Shown: piece by piece, positions 16,857 to 26,154 of the stretch
How positions within the stretch are numbered: position 1 is the first letter of the stretch
Layout of the letters: every line of letters starts with the position of its first letter
Source of the DNA: Woeseiaceae bacterium
GTDB taxonomy: Bacteria; Pseudomonadota; Gammaproteobacteria; Steroidobacterales; Woeseiaceae
NCBI GenBank assembly: GCA_028289545.1
Contig: JANQPG010000032.1
Span: forward strand, 151,799 to 215,798
Direction: 5' to 3'
DNA length: 64,000 bases
Notes under the pieces: model-generated
Databases searched by the model: none
Told to the model about the DNA's origin: nothing
What the model saw: the letters and a program-made list of their open reading frames with translations, nothing else
Translations under genes and position numbers: made by a program

Positions 16857-17657
16857 CTAGTGAACGCCGTTGATCCGGGCGCGGCGATACTGTGCCGGCG
16901 TCTGGCCAACGTACTTCTTGAAAGCGGCATAAAACGCGGAGTTCGAATTGAAGCCCACAGTGAACGCAATATTCAGGACGGCGCTGCCTTTGCCCTCCAG
17001 CTCCGCCAGCAGACCCTTGGCGTGTTCGACGCGGTAACGGTTCATGTAGTCGAAGAAACTCATGCCGAAGCCCGCGTTGATGACCTGCGACAGATGGTTG
17101 ACCGAACAGTCGATAACTTTTGCGAGCTTGGGCAAGGTCAGGTCGGAGCGTAGATATACCCGGTCGTAGCGCATTGCCGTTTCGAGCCGCTCTTTGTACA
17201 GCGTGAGCTGCCGTTCGCAGAGCCCCGACTTTGCGTACTTGCCGGCGCGCCGCTGGTCGGCGCTCCTGAGGCCCGCAATATCGACGGGCTGATCGGTGCC
17301 CGGAAGACTGTAGTAGTCGTAGATTGTGATTGCGGTATCGCCATTGAAGGTCACAAACTCCGAACCGCGCAATATTTCTTCTTCGTTTGCGCTTTTCCTG
17401 TCCTGCACGAGCGGAAACACGCGGTACTGGAACGCGATAGTATTGGGACCTTCCAGAATTTCGCCGATCAGCTCGTAGCGTTGCCTGTGTGCTGAAAAGA
17501 ATTTGCCCAGGCTGACGATGAGTTCGTCGTGGGAGCGCCGGGTGTTTAGCGGAATGTCGCAATAGGTACCGTCGCAGGCAAGATGGTCGGCCACCGCAAC
17601 AGGATCCCGATGGTTCCAGGCCTCGAAGTAACTCTGTACAAAATCGTTTGCCCGCAT
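16857..17657 (-). CDS. AraC-family regulator with N-terminal NTF2/SnoaL-like domain
   Basis: 266 residues from ATG 17657, which has GGGGG just upstream; a longer version from 17714 lacks support. The first about 120 residues (VQSYFEAWNHRDPVAVADHLACDGTY) have the pattern of an NTF2/SnoaL-like cone-shaped domain that would bind a small ligand. The last about 100 residues are an AraC/XylS double helix-turn-helix (LTLPKLAKVIDCSVNHLSQVIN, then AFTVGFNSNSAFYAAFKKYVGQTPAQYRR). AraC proteins more often carry a cupin-like sensor, so the NTF2-type sensor is uncommon. It is divergent from the symporter gene at 17800, and the short intergenic region carries CAAAAA-TGCC-TTTTTG (17712-17727). Control of the adjacent amine genes is a fair inference. 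Confidence 0.85.
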   Translation of the reverse strand: MRANDFVQSYFEAWNHRDPVAVADHLACDGTYCDIPLNTRRSHDELIVSLGKFFSAHRQRYELIGEILEGPNTIAFQYRVFPLVQDRKSANEEEILRGSEFVTFNGDTAITIYDYYSLPGTDQPVDIAGLRSADQRRAGKYAKSGLCERQLTLYKERLETAMRYDRVYLRSDLTLPKLAKVIDCSVNHLSQVINAGFGMSFFDYMNRYRVEHAKGLLAELEGKGSAVLNIAFTVGFNSNSAFYAAFKKYVGQTPAQYRRARINGVH

Positions 17658-17799
17658 ACGTCCCCCGTACGAACTTCTCCCGATACTACCGCAGAATGAG
17701 TGGGCCGCACGCAAAAATGCCTTTTTGTCATAACGATACCCCCCAACGACAGGGCGGTTTCAGTCGAAACTGTCGGCGCGTGTTGAGGAACTGAGCCCG

Positions 17800-19545
17800 T
17801 TGGACATCTACACGACCACCATCCTGCTCAGCATCATCGTGTACATAGCGATCGGCAACTACGCCGGCCGCGGCATCAAGAAACTCGACGACTATTACGT
17901 GGCGGGGCGTCGCGCTCCGACGCTCATCATCGTCGGCACGCTGGTCGCAAGCCTCATGAGTTCGAGCATGTTCCTGGGCGAGGCCGGTTTCGCCTACGCC
18001 GGACAGGCTGGACCGTACGTGCTGTTTCCGCAAACGGCGTGTATCGGCTACGTTGTCGGCGCCATCCTGTTTGGCCGTTATTTAAGGCGCAGCCGGGCAA
18101 CCACGGTTGCCGACTACTTCGGTCAACGCTTCAACAGCAAGCGGGTTCAGGCGCTGGCCGGCTTCACGATCGTCATCGCGCTGGGCGGCTACCTGCTGGC
18201 CGTGACGCAAGGCGCCGCTATCCTGCTTTCCGAGATCACCGACCTCACCTACGTGCAGGCACTGGTGGCCGCATGGCTCAGCTACACGCTGTTTACGATG
18301 TACTCGGGTTCGCGCGGCGTGATCCTGACCGACACGCTCATGTTCCTGCTGTTCACGTTTGCGAGCGTCGGCGCCATTGTCTTTCTGGTGCACAACTTCG
18401 GCGGTTGGGTCAGCGTGCTCGAGGGACTCATTGCGATCGAGAGCAAGCCCGAACTCATGTCCTGGCACGGCATAATTGGCTCCGGGACGTACTGGCCAAC
18501 GGCCGCGGACTATCTGATCTGGGGCCTGATCATCGATCTGAGCTGGCTGATCGTCTACGCGGTCAGCCCGTGGCAATCGAGCCGCCACCTGATGGCCAAG
18601 AACGAACACGTTGTGCTGCGGGCCGCCATCCTTGCCTGCCTCGTCGTCGCGCTGCTGCAGGTCATGGTGTACGGCATGGGCGGCGTCATCAATCTCGGCA
18701 AGTCGGACATCGAACCTTACGAGAGCGCCACCATCTGGGCGTCGCTCAACCTGCTGCCGCCGCTGCTCGGCGCACTCATGCTGGCCGGCATTACGGCGGC
18801 GGCGCTGTCGTCAGCCTCCACGTTTCTGTCGCTCGTCGGGTTCAGCGCGAGCAACGACATTGGCATTCACAAGAACACCGACGAGACGAAGACCTTGCGC
18901 TTCACGCGCATCATGATGCTCGTCGTGGGCAGCGTCGCTCTCGGCGCGGCGCTCGTGTTTCCGCCGGATATCTTCTGGCTCATGATCTTCATCGGCACTA
19001 TTTTCGCCTCGTCGTGGGGACCCGTCGCCATCATGAGCGTATGGAGCAAGCGCATTACCGAGGCGGCGGCGTTCTGGGGCATGGCTGCGGGGCTCGTGTT
19101 CAACCTCGTCCCGAAGTTCTTCGAGTTCGTTGGCGCCATCGAAATACCGTCGTACCTGAATCCGGCGCTCACGGGGGCAGTCGCAAGCCTCGTTGTCACC
19201 ATCGCCGTGTCGCGGCGCACGACGGTATCGATCGAAGAAGCCGAGTATCTGAGCGCGCTGCATGTCACCCCCGCTGAAGAGATCAGCAAGCAGCGTTCGA
19301 AACTGACGCTGTGGGCACCGGCGGCGCTCGCCACGGTCAACGGCCTCGTCATGCCGTTTCTGTTGATGCGCTACTACGTCTACCCCTACCAGCGCGCGAC
19401 CGGTACGCTGCTGACGGACGGCTCGATCGACTGGTTCACGGGTGAGGTGGCGCTCGCAATGAGCTGGTGCCTGATCTACGTGTCGCTCGGCGCGTTTGCG
19501 GCGTACGTGATCCGCCGGGAGTACGCGAGATCGAAGCCCGCCTGA
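17800..19545 (+). CDS. Sodium:solute symporter (SSS) family transporter
   Basis: 581 residues with about 13 hydrophobic segments in the SSS pattern: an N-terminal helix followed by GNYAGRGIKKLDDYYVAGRR, GTLVASLMSSSMFLGEAGFAY with the conserved small-residue stretch of TM1, and LAGITAAALSSASTFLSLVGFSASNDI matching the TM8 sodium-site region. These carriers import organic solutes such as amino acids, proline, choline-type amines or carboxylates with sodium. The start is TTG at 17800 with GAGGAA ten bases upstream. The gene diverges from an AraC-type regulator and sits next to amine-oxidation genes, so import of a polyamine or methylated amine is a reasonable guess; the substrate cannot be read from the sequence. 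Confidence 0.88.
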   Translation: MDIYTTTILLSIIVYIAIGNYAGRGIKKLDDYYVAGRRAPTLIIVGTLVASLMSSSMFLGEAGFAYAGQAGPYVLFPQTACIGYVVGAILFGRYLRRSRATTVADYFGQRFNSKRVQALAGFTIVIALGGYLLAVTQGAAILLSEITDLTYVQALVAAWLSYTLFTMYSGSRGVILTDTLMFLLFTFASVGAIVFLVHNFGGWVSVLEGLIAIESKPELMSWHGIIGSGTYWPTAADYLIWGLIIDLSWLIVYAVSPWQSSRHLMAKNEHVVLRAAILACLVVALLQVMVYGMGGVINLGKSDIEPYESATIWASLNLLPPLLGALMLAGITAAALSSASTFLSLVGFSASNDIGIHKNTDETKTLRFTRIMMLVVGSVALGAALVFPPDIFWLMIFIGTIFASSWGPVAIMSVWSKRITEAAAFWGMAAGLVFNLVPKFFEFVGAIEIPSYLNPALTGAVASLVVTIAVSRRTTVSIEEAEYLSALHVTPAEEISKQRSKLTLWAPAALATVNGLVMPFLLMRYYVYPYQRATGTLLTDGSIDWFTGEVALAMSWCLIYVSLGAFAAYVIRREYARSKPA

Positions 19546-19546
19546 C

Positions 19547-20758
19547 TCAAGCCTCCGGCGGCGGTGTTGCGCGAGCGCGGGCGGGTGTCCAGAACGGTTT
19601 GGACTGTTGGGTGCAGCGAACCACCCGGCTGTGGTGGCGCAGTTCTTTTTCGTAGTAGATCTCGGCCCACAGCGGCCCGTCGAGATAGCGGGTCTCGATC
19701 ATCGCCAGCGCAATATTGGCTTTGACGGCCGGCGACCACATTGCGGATGTGACGTAGCCGATCTCGCGCGTGCAGCGCTTGTTGCTGTAAATATGGGCGC
19801 CCTCGGCGGGGCGGTTGCCCTCGATGTCGAGCTTGGTCAGCGTGTACACGGGACCGCGCTCTTTTTCGGCAAGCAGCGCCGCGCGGCCGCTGAAATGCGG
19901 TTTCTTGAAATCCACGAGCCAGCCCAGACCCAGCTCGAACGGCGTTTGATCGTGTTCGAAGTGCACGGTTCTGAGCGCTTCGTTGAACTCCATGGCCGGC
20001 ATGATGAACGCCGCTTCGAGGCGCGCCATGTTGGTGGCCGCTTCGCCGTAGGGCTGGATGCCGTAGTCCGCTCCGGCCGCGTACAGCTCGTCCCACATCT
20101 TCAGGCCCAGCTTGCGATCGACCCAGAGCTCGTAGCCGAGATCGCCGGTGAAACCCGTGCGCGATACCATGAGCGTCTCGCCATGGTAGGGAAACAATCG
20201 GATATCGAAGGGTTTTGCGGTCTCGAGCCCGTCGAGACCCATCTTCTTCAGGGTCGCGAACGACGTTGGGCCCTGCAGCGACAGGGCCGACAACTCGTCG
20301 CTGACGTCGGTCACGGTCACGTCGTCAAAACCCCAGGCGCTCATCTCAAGCCAGGCCGTGCACGGACTGCCGCAGGTCAGCATGAAGCGATCTTCTGCGA
20401 GGCGGAAGATCGTGCCGTCGTCGATCATGCGGCCCTCGTCCGTGCACCAGACACAGTACGCGACGCGATGGAGACCAATCTTCCTGACGTCGCGGGTCAC
20501 CATGCGGTTCAGCATCGTCTCGGCATCGCGCCCCTTGATCTCGTACTTCTGCATGGGGCAAATGTCGTAGGTGCCGCACAGATTTCGCACGCAGAAGTAT
20601 TCGAACTCGGTGTCGTAGTAGTACTCGGCAAACTTGTAGCCGTTCCACGACGACCACGCCTCTCGAACGTTCAGCTCCTCTTGCCGGGGGTAAAACGGCG
20701 ACAGCTTCAGGCGTTCGCCGGCAAACCGGCCTTCCGCGGTTCCGGACTCACTCGTCAC
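19547..20758 (-). CDS. GcvT-like aminomethyltransferase family protein
   Basis: 403 residues with the folate-binding GcvT fold: YEIKGRDAETMLNRMVTRDV, DEGRMIDDGTIFRLAEDRFML, LQGPTSFATL, VSRTGFTGDLGYELWV, and the C-terminal beta-barrel domain (VTSAMWSPAVKANIALAMIE). The T-protein of glycine cleavage and its relatives move a one-carbon unit from an amine or sulfonium to tetrahydrofolate; family members include dimethylglycine, sarcosine and DMSP demethylases. No glycine cleavage H or P genes are nearby, so a catabolic demethylase role is more likely than glycine cleavage. An MTHFR-like gene lies at 30257-31126, which could receive the methylene group. The gene converges with the symporter gene (stop at 19545 against 19547). 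Confidence 0.8.
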   Translation of the reverse strand: MTSESGTAEGRFAGERLKLSPFYPRQEELNVREAWSSWNGYKFAEYYYDTEFEYFCVRNLCGTYDICPMQKYEIKGRDAETMLNRMVTRDVRKIGLHRVAYCVWCTDEGRMIDDGTIFRLAEDRFMLTCGSPCTAWLEMSAWGFDDVTVTDVSDELSALSLQGPTSFATLKKMGLDGLETAKPFDIRLFPYHGETLMVSRTGFTGDLGYELWVDRKLGLKMWDELYAAGADYGIQPYGEAATNMARLEAAFIMPAMEFNEALRTVHFEHDQTPFELGLGWLVDFKKPHFSGRAALLAEKERGPVYTLTKLDIEGNRPAEGAHIYSNKRCTREIGYVTSAMWSPAVKANIALAMIETRYLDGPLWAEIYYEKELRHHSRVVRCTQQSKPFWTPARARATPPPEA

Positions 20759-20763
20759 AAGAC

Positions 20764-22383
20764 TTACTCATCGTAGAAATCGTCCTCGGGCACTGTGTTC
20801 GGACGCTTGAGATCTTTCAGGATCTCGCGAGCCGCGTTGGCGCCGCAGGCGGCCGACACGCCGCCGCCCGGATGTGTGGAGGAGCCGCTCATGTACAGGT
20901 TTTTGACGGGCATGCGATATTGACCGTAGCCCGGAAACGGCCGGTTGAAGAACAGCTGATCGATCGTCAACTCGCCCTGAAAAATGTTGCCTTCGGTCAG
21001 TCCGATCTCGTTTTCGATCTCGTGCGGCGTACGTACTTCCATGTGCACAATCAGATCCTTGAAACCCGGGCTGTAACGCTCGATCTTGTCGATGACGGTC
21101 TGCCCGAACTGGTCGCGTTTCTCGGGCGTCCAGGGACCGTCGGCCAGCTTCGGCGGGCAATACTGGATGAAGTTCGACATCCAGTGTTTGCCGGCCGGCG
21201 CCACGGTCGGGTCCCAGGCGGAGGGGATCACCGACTCGATGAACGGATCGTCGGACCAGCGGCCGCGCTTCCAGCAGTCGTAGGCTCTTTCCATGGTTTC
21301 CAGCGAGCCGCAGAAACCCTGCCCGCCGCGATTGAGATAGGGATTGTCGGGCACGCCCGTGAACTTCGGCAGCCCGGAGAGTGCAATATTGACCTTGCCG
21401 GACGAGCCGCGGATCTTGAAGTTTTTCGCCTTCTCGTAGATGCCCTCGGGAAGATCGCCCTTATCCACTATCTTCGTGAACGTCCGCTTGGCGTCGAGAT
21501 TCGAGACGACGATGCGTGAGCGGATCTCGTCACCGTTCTCGAGCACCACGCCGGCAGCCTTGCGGTTTTCGACGAGCAGCTTGTCGACGCCCGCCTCGGT
21601 TCGTATCTCGCCGTCGTACGATTTCAGCGCGGAAGCAATCGACTGCGAAATGGCGCCCATACCGCCGCGCGCGAGCCCCCAGGCTCCTATGCTGCCATCG
21701 ACGTCGCCCATTACGTGATGCAGGAGAATGTAGGAGGAGCCCGGTGAATACACGCCCAGTGCGGTGCCAATGATGCCCGGGCTCGCCATGGCGGCCTTGA
21801 TCATGTCGTTCTCGAAGTAGTCGTCGAGGAACTCGGCGGCGCTCATCGTAAAAAAGCGCACGTACTCGTAGATCTCCTTCTCGCCCATGGCCCAGAACTT
21901 TTTGGCGAGGAACAGGAACTCCATGATGTCCCGCGGCTTGAACGACGTGGGGTCCGGCGGAGTGCGCATGAGCGTTTTGCGAATCAGCTGCGAGTAGCGC
22001 GTCAGGTCGGTCTGAAACCGGTGCATCGCGTCCGCGTCGTGCGGTGAATGCCGTTTGAGTTCCAGATGCGCGGCCTCTTCGTCGTGGTAAGCCAGCAGGC
22101 GCTCGTCGCCGTCGCCGAAGTTAACCGTGCCGAGATAAGGCACGAGCAGGAGGCCGTGGCGACTCAGGTCGAGATCGCGGTGAATGGCCTGGCGCATCAT
22201 GCTGCACACGTAGGAGCAGCTCGAGTAGTACCAGCCCTTCTCGAGTTCGCGCGACACGGCTGCGCCGCCTATGTAGTCGTTTTTTTCGAGGACCAGCACC
22301 TTGAGTCCGGCCTTCGCCAGGTACGCGGCGTTGGTCAGGCCGTTGTGGCCGGCACCAATCACAATGGCGTCGTATTGACTCAT
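20764..22383 (-). CDS. Phytoene desaturase-like FAD oxidoreductase (copy A)
   Basis: 539 residues from ATG 22383, which places the Rossmann motif YDAIVIGAGHNGLTNAAYLAKAG at the very N-terminus as usual; a longer start at 22419 would overlap the upstream gene. The fold is that of the carotenoid-desaturase/amine oxidase superfamily (also called CrtI or PYROXD2-like): VLEKNDYIGGAA, ASALKSYDGEIRTEAGVDKLLVE, and a C-terminal FAD-binding segment with YMSGSSTHPGGGVSAACGANAAREIL. No other carotenoid genes are in the window, so carotenoid synthesis is not implied. Stop is five bases from the start of the GcvT-like gene downstream, so the group 23938-19547 is likely one transcript. Confidence 0.85.
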   Translation of the reverse strand: MSQYDAIVIGAGHNGLTNAAYLAKAGLKVLVLEKNDYIGGAAVSRELEKGWYYSSCSYVCSMMRQAIHRDLDLSRHGLLLVPYLGTVNFGDGDERLLAYHDEEAAHLELKRHSPHDADAMHRFQTDLTRYSQLIRKTLMRTPPDPTSFKPRDIMEFLFLAKKFWAMGEKEIYEYVRFFTMSAAEFLDDYFENDMIKAAMASPGIIGTALGVYSPGSSYILLHHVMGDVDGSIGAWGLARGGMGAISQSIASALKSYDGEIRTEAGVDKLLVENRKAAGVVLENGDEIRSRIVVSNLDAKRTFTKIVDKGDLPEGIYEKAKNFKIRGSSGKVNIALSGLPKFTGVPDNPYLNRGGQGFCGSLETMERAYDCWKRGRWSDDPFIESVIPSAWDPTVAPAGKHWMSNFIQYCPPKLADGPWTPEKRDQFGQTVIDKIERYSPGFKDLIVHMEVRTPHEIENEIGLTEGNIFQGELTIDQLFFNRPFPGYGQYRMPVKNLYMSGSSTHPGGGVSAACGANAAREILKDLKRPNTVPEDDFYDE

Positions 22384-22393
22384 CCGAGCGTCT

Positions 22394-23938
22394 TCATCGC
22401 AATATTGCTCGCGCGGCATTGTGGCCGGTGAGGCCGGTGAGGTCGCCGCCAGGATGACAACCCGCGCCGCACAGAAACAGGTTTGGAATAGGTGTGCTGT
22501 ACTGTGCCGCCTCGTAGGTGGGCCGCATCATGAGCATCTGATCCATCGCAAACTCGGTGTGATGCCAGTGCCCGCCCGTGACTCGGTACTCATCGTCAAG
22601 ATCGGCGGGCGTCAGAAACTCCTGGTGCACAATCAGGTCGCGAATCGCCGGCGCGTAACGTGCGATCCGGTCGATACAGCGTTCGGCAAACGCCTGTTTC
22701 GCCGTTTCGCTCCAGCCATCTTTCAGGCGTCTCGGCACGTACATCACGTGCGCCGAAAGAACGTGGTGTCCGGCCGGCGCCAGCGAAGCGTCCGCGAGGC
22801 TCGGCAGAACAATTTCCATGACCGGCTTTTCGGAACAGCGGCCGTACTTGGAATCGTCGTAGGCGAATTCGATCGCGTCGACATCCGGTGCTATCAGCAG
22901 GCGTCCTTCAGGCGCCTTCAGGCCCGTAAACTCCGGCAAACCATCAAGGGCCAGATGCAGCTTACCGACGAGACCGTCGCAGCGGAGGCGGCGTATGCGG
23001 TTGGTAAACCCGATGTCGAGGTATTCGACACCGACAAGTTCGACAAACGTGCGCTGCGGATCTGCTGCTGATACAACGCGGGCGGCGGCGATCTGCTCAC
23101 CTTCAGCGGTCGTTACGCCGACCGCGTTGAGGCCCTGTTCATCAGCGTCGATTCGTATGCCGGATACGGGCGTGCCGCAGCGAATCTCTACGCCGCTGGC
23201 CTCGGCACTTCGCACCAGCGCCGCAATGAGCCCGTTAGCGCCGCCCGAGGGAATGCCGTGAGCACCGCGACTGGCTTCCGCCATGCGGTACAGCATCAAG
23301 AGAACGGAACTGTTCGGGGAACGCGGCGCCATTCGGGAGCCCAGCAGACCGTCCCAGCTCAACGTGGCCTTCAGGATTTCGCTCGAGAAATGTTCTTCCA
23401 TGAGGTCGCGCGCCGGCAGCGAGGCCACGCGCATGAATTCCTCCATGTCTGCTTTGCCGAGCCTGCGGATCGCCCACCCCATATGCGCGAAGGTCAGCAT
23501 GTCGCGTAAGCCTCCCGGCGCAATTCGCGGCATGGTCTTTGACCAGAACGGCTTGAGCGCGTCGGCGTAGCGAGCCATCTGCCGGCTGTAGTCGCGATAG
23601 GCTTTTGCGTCGACGTTATCCACGCCCGTCACCGAGTCGCTCCTGATCGTCACATGCGATCCGGACTCGTCGAGTCCAACCAGCGGCAGTTCGCGCACGG
23701 CCGGTTGGTACCCGTGTGCGGAGAGGTCGAGGGCTTCCAGGAGCGCTTCTGAGAAGCGCCCGATCGAATGCGCGACAGAAGCCTTGTAACCGGGATGGAA
23801 TTCGCGTGTCGCCGCAAGACCACCGGGTTCGTCCGCCGCCTCGACTACCAGGACCTTCTGACCGGCGCGGGCAAGCAAGCTCGCGCACGCGAGGCCGTTG
23901 TGGCCTGCGCCGACGATAATCGAGTCGTAACGATCCAA
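22394..23938 (-). CDS. Phytoene desaturase-like FAD oxidoreductase (copy B)
   Basis: A second member of the CrtI/PYROXD2-like family, paralogous to the gene just downstream: YDSIIVGAGHNGLACASLLARAGQ at the N-terminus, VEAADEPGGLA, SAADPQRTFVELVG, and LFLCGAGCHPGGDLTGLTGHNAARAIL at the C-terminus. About 514 residues if it starts at TTG 23938, which puts the dinucleotide motif next to the start; a TTG at 24001 would add 21 residues without a good ribosome site. The two paralogues and a GcvT-like gene lie head to tail with very small gaps (10 and 5 bases), pointing to a common pathway, perhaps oxidation of an N-methylated or polyamine-derived compound. Confidence 0.82.
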   Translation of the reverse strand: MDRYDSIIVGAGHNGLACASLLARAGQKVLVVEAADEPGGLAATREFHPGYKASVAHSIGRFSEALLEALDLSAHGYQPAVRELPLVGLDESGSHVTIRSDSVTGVDNVDAKAYRDYSRQMARYADALKPFWSKTMPRIAPGGLRDMLTFAHMGWAIRRLGKADMEEFMRVASLPARDLMEEHFSSEILKATLSWDGLLGSRMAPRSPNSSVLLMLYRMAEASRGAHGIPSGGANGLIAALVRSAEASGVEIRCGTPVSGIRIDADEQGLNAVGVTTAEGEQIAAARVVSAADPQRTFVELVGVEYLDIGFTNRIRRLRCDGLVGKLHLALDGLPEFTGLKAPEGRLLIAPDVDAIEFAYDDSKYGRCSEKPVMEIVLPSLADASLAPAGHHVLSAHVMYVPRRLKDGWSETAKQAFAERCIDRIARYAPAIRDLIVHQEFLTPADLDDEYRVTGGHWHHTEFAMDQMLMMRPTYEAAQYSTPIPNLFLCGAGCHPGGDLTGLTGHNAARAILR

Positions 23939-24126
23939 ACTTCTGGTTTCCCGGGGACTGCTGTTTACAAGAGCGATCAAGCTTAAAGGCGCGTTTTTCA
24001 ACGGCTTCCTCGCCTACACGCAGAGAGTACCGGGCTCATGTGCGTTGTGATTACAATGCGCGCTCGTCTTCAGATTGCGCAACACTCCGCTGGAGTGCCG
24101 CCCAAACCAGGCTTCAAGCATTGTCG

Positions 24127-26148
24127 ATGACCGAACCTCTGGGAACACGCGCCGCCTTCAACAAGGCCATTAGTCTGATCAACGCCGGCAACGCCGGCGC
24201 GGCGCTGGCCGTATGCGAGGCTGCGGTCGAGCGCGACCCGAACGACGTCACGATCCTTGCGCTCATGGGGGCCACACTCCTGAAGATGGGCAGGACGGGC
24301 AAGGCCGAGAAGGCGCTACGACAGGCCATTGAGCTGGCACCGTCCTTCGCCAAACCCAAGGAAGATCTCGGTTACCTGCTCGTGCAGTCCGGCCGTTACG
24401 GCGAGGCGGTGCCCGTCCTCGAAGATTCGACGCGGCTCGATCCAAAATCGGAGCAGGGTTTTATGTCGCTCGGGCGCGCGTTGGCAAAACTCGGCCGCGG
24501 CGCGGAGGCCGACAAAGCCTTCGAGGCCGCGTTCGAGATCAATCCCACCCGCAAACGATTAGCGCTTGCCGCCGACCACCACCGAGCGGGACGCCTGGAC
24601 GAAGCGGAGAAACTCTATCGCGCTCTGCTGAAAGACTCGCCGTCGAACGTCGATGCCCTGCGCCTCCTGAGCGGCGTGCTTGCGCGCACCAACCGCGAGG
24701 ACGAAGCCGAAGTGATGCTGAGAAGGGCAATCGAGCTCGCGCCCGATTTTGTGCATGCCCTCGTCGATCTCGGACAGCTGCTCAACGACCAGCATCGTGT
24801 GCTCGAGGCCTCGGAAATGCTGCAACGCGCCGTTGCGATCGAACCCGACAGGCCCCGGATTCATCATCTACTGGCATCGGCCCTCACACCGCTCGGCCGA
24901 ACGGAAGAGGCATTACAGGAATACCGCCGCGTGCTCGAGTTGCGGCCCGACCACGCGGGTGCATTACTGGGTATCGGGCACACGCTGAAGACCATCGGCC
25001 AGCAGGAAGAGGCCGTGGAGGCGTACCGGAACTGCATTCGGATTCGCCCGGATAACGGGGAGAGTTACTGGAGCCTGGCCAATCTCAAGACTTACAAGCT
25101 GACTCGGCAGGATATCGAGGACATGCAGGCCACCCTTCGCCAATCCGTGGAGATTCCCGAGGAATCCAGGGTCAACTTCCTGTTTGCACTCGCCAAGGCG
25201 AGCGAAGACCAGGGAGACTTCGAAGCGGCCTGGAACTACTACGCTGAGGGCAACGCAAGACAGCGCGAACTCGAGCACTACGATGCCGTGCAAACCGAAG
25301 TGATGAACGACGACATTATCGAGGTGTTCAACGCCGAGTTTCTTGAGCAACAGTCCGGTCTCGGGTGCCCGGACCCTTCACCGATATTCGTCATTGGGCT
25401 TCCGCGATCGGGGTCGACACTACTCGAACAAATCCTCGCCAGCCACAGCATGGTCGAAGGTACTGCCGAGCTGCCCTACATGGGCCGCGTGGCCGCATCG
25501 TTGAACCACAATCGCGCGGACGGCGTGAATTTTCCGTTTGCCGTTCGTGAACTCGGCGCGGCTCACTTCACGACGATGGGCGAAAGCTATCTCAAGAAAG
25601 CGGAGCTGCATCGGAGCGCTGGCAAGCCGCGCTTCATCGACAAGATGCCCAACAATTTCCCGAACGTCGGGCTCATGCATCTGGTCCTGCCGAATGCAAA
25701 GATCATCGATGCCCGGCGATATCCGATCGATTCGACGTTCAGCTGCTTCCGCCAGCTGTTTGCGCGTGGTCAGCCCTTCGTTTACGACCTCGTGGACATC
25801 GGGGAGTACTACCTCGAGTATCAGCGATTGATGGACCATTGGCACGAGGTCCTGCCAGGCCGAATCCTGACGGTTCAGTACGAGGACATGGTGACGGACA
25901 CCGAGCGGCAGGTGCGACGGCTGCTCGAGTACTGCGAGCTACCCTGGGAAGATGCGTGCCTCAGGTTCTATGAAACCGATCGCCCCGTGCGAACCGCCAG
26001 CTCCGAACAGGTGCGCAAACCCATGTACACGTCATCGGTCCACCATTGGCGCAACTTCGAGCAGCACCTGGGACCGCTGATCGACGTACTCGAGCCCATC
26101 CTTCCCCGCTATGCGCAGTACGAGGACATCAACCGTTCGGAGGCTTAA
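24127..26148 (+). CDS. TPR-repeat sulfotransferase (1)
   Basis: 673 residues from ATG 24127. The first about 360 residues are tetratricopeptide repeats (for example TILALMGATLLKMGRTGKAE, GEAVPVLEDSTRLDPKSEQG, FVHALVDLGQLLNDQHRVLE). A sulfotransferase domain follows, with the PAPS-binding loop FVIGLPRSGSTLLEQIL at about 421-437, then ASHSMVEGTAELP, and a 3'-phosphate segment around DARRYPIDSTFSCFRQLF. These enzymes transfer sulfate from PAPS to a hydroxyl; TPR versions probably act on proteins or peptides held by the repeats, and relatives include tyrosylprotein sulfotransferases. There is no signal peptide. Two similar enzymes lie at 34211-35743 and 40832-42904. The adjacent leftward gene and TonB receptor suggest a shared surface or uptake role. 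Confidence 0.87.
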   Translation: MTEPLGTRAAFNKAISLINAGNAGAALAVCEAAVERDPNDVTILALMGATLLKMGRTGKAEKALRQAIELAPSFAKPKEDLGYLLVQSGRYGEAVPVLEDSTRLDPKSEQGFMSLGRALAKLGRGAEADKAFEAAFEINPTRKRLALAADHHRAGRLDEAEKLYRALLKDSPSNVDALRLLSGVLARTNREDEAEVMLRRAIELAPDFVHALVDLGQLLNDQHRVLEASEMLQRAVAIEPDRPRIHHLLASALTPLGRTEEALQEYRRVLELRPDHAGALLGIGHTLKTIGQQEEAVEAYRNCIRIRPDNGESYWSLANLKTYKLTRQDIEDMQATLRQSVEIPEESRVNFLFALAKASEDQGDFEAAWNYYAEGNARQRELEHYDAVQTEVMNDDIIEVFNAEFLEQQSGLGCPDPSPIFVIGLPRSGSTLLEQILASHSMVEGTAELPYMGRVAASLNHNRADGVNFPFAVRELGAAHFTTMGESYLKKAELHRSAGKPRFIDKMPNNFPNVGLMHLVLPNAKIIDARRYPIDSTFSCFRQLFARGQPFVYDLVDIGEYYLEYQRLMDHWHEVLPGRILTVQYEDMVTDTERQVRRLLEYCELPWEDACLRFYETDRPVRTASSEQVRKPMYTSSVHHWRNFEQHLGPLIDVLEPILPRYAQYEDINRSEA

Positions 26149-26154
26149 GCCCTT

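Noticed and set aside
17712..17727. Small inverted repeat CAAAAA/TTTTTG between divergent regulator and symporter genes
   Set aside because: Too short and A/T-simple to call an operator; only mentioned with the regulator gene.
20764..23938. Carotenoid biosynthesis locus
   Set aside because: Two phytoene-desaturase-like flavoproteins alone, without synthase or cyclase genes; PYROXD2-like function is more probable.
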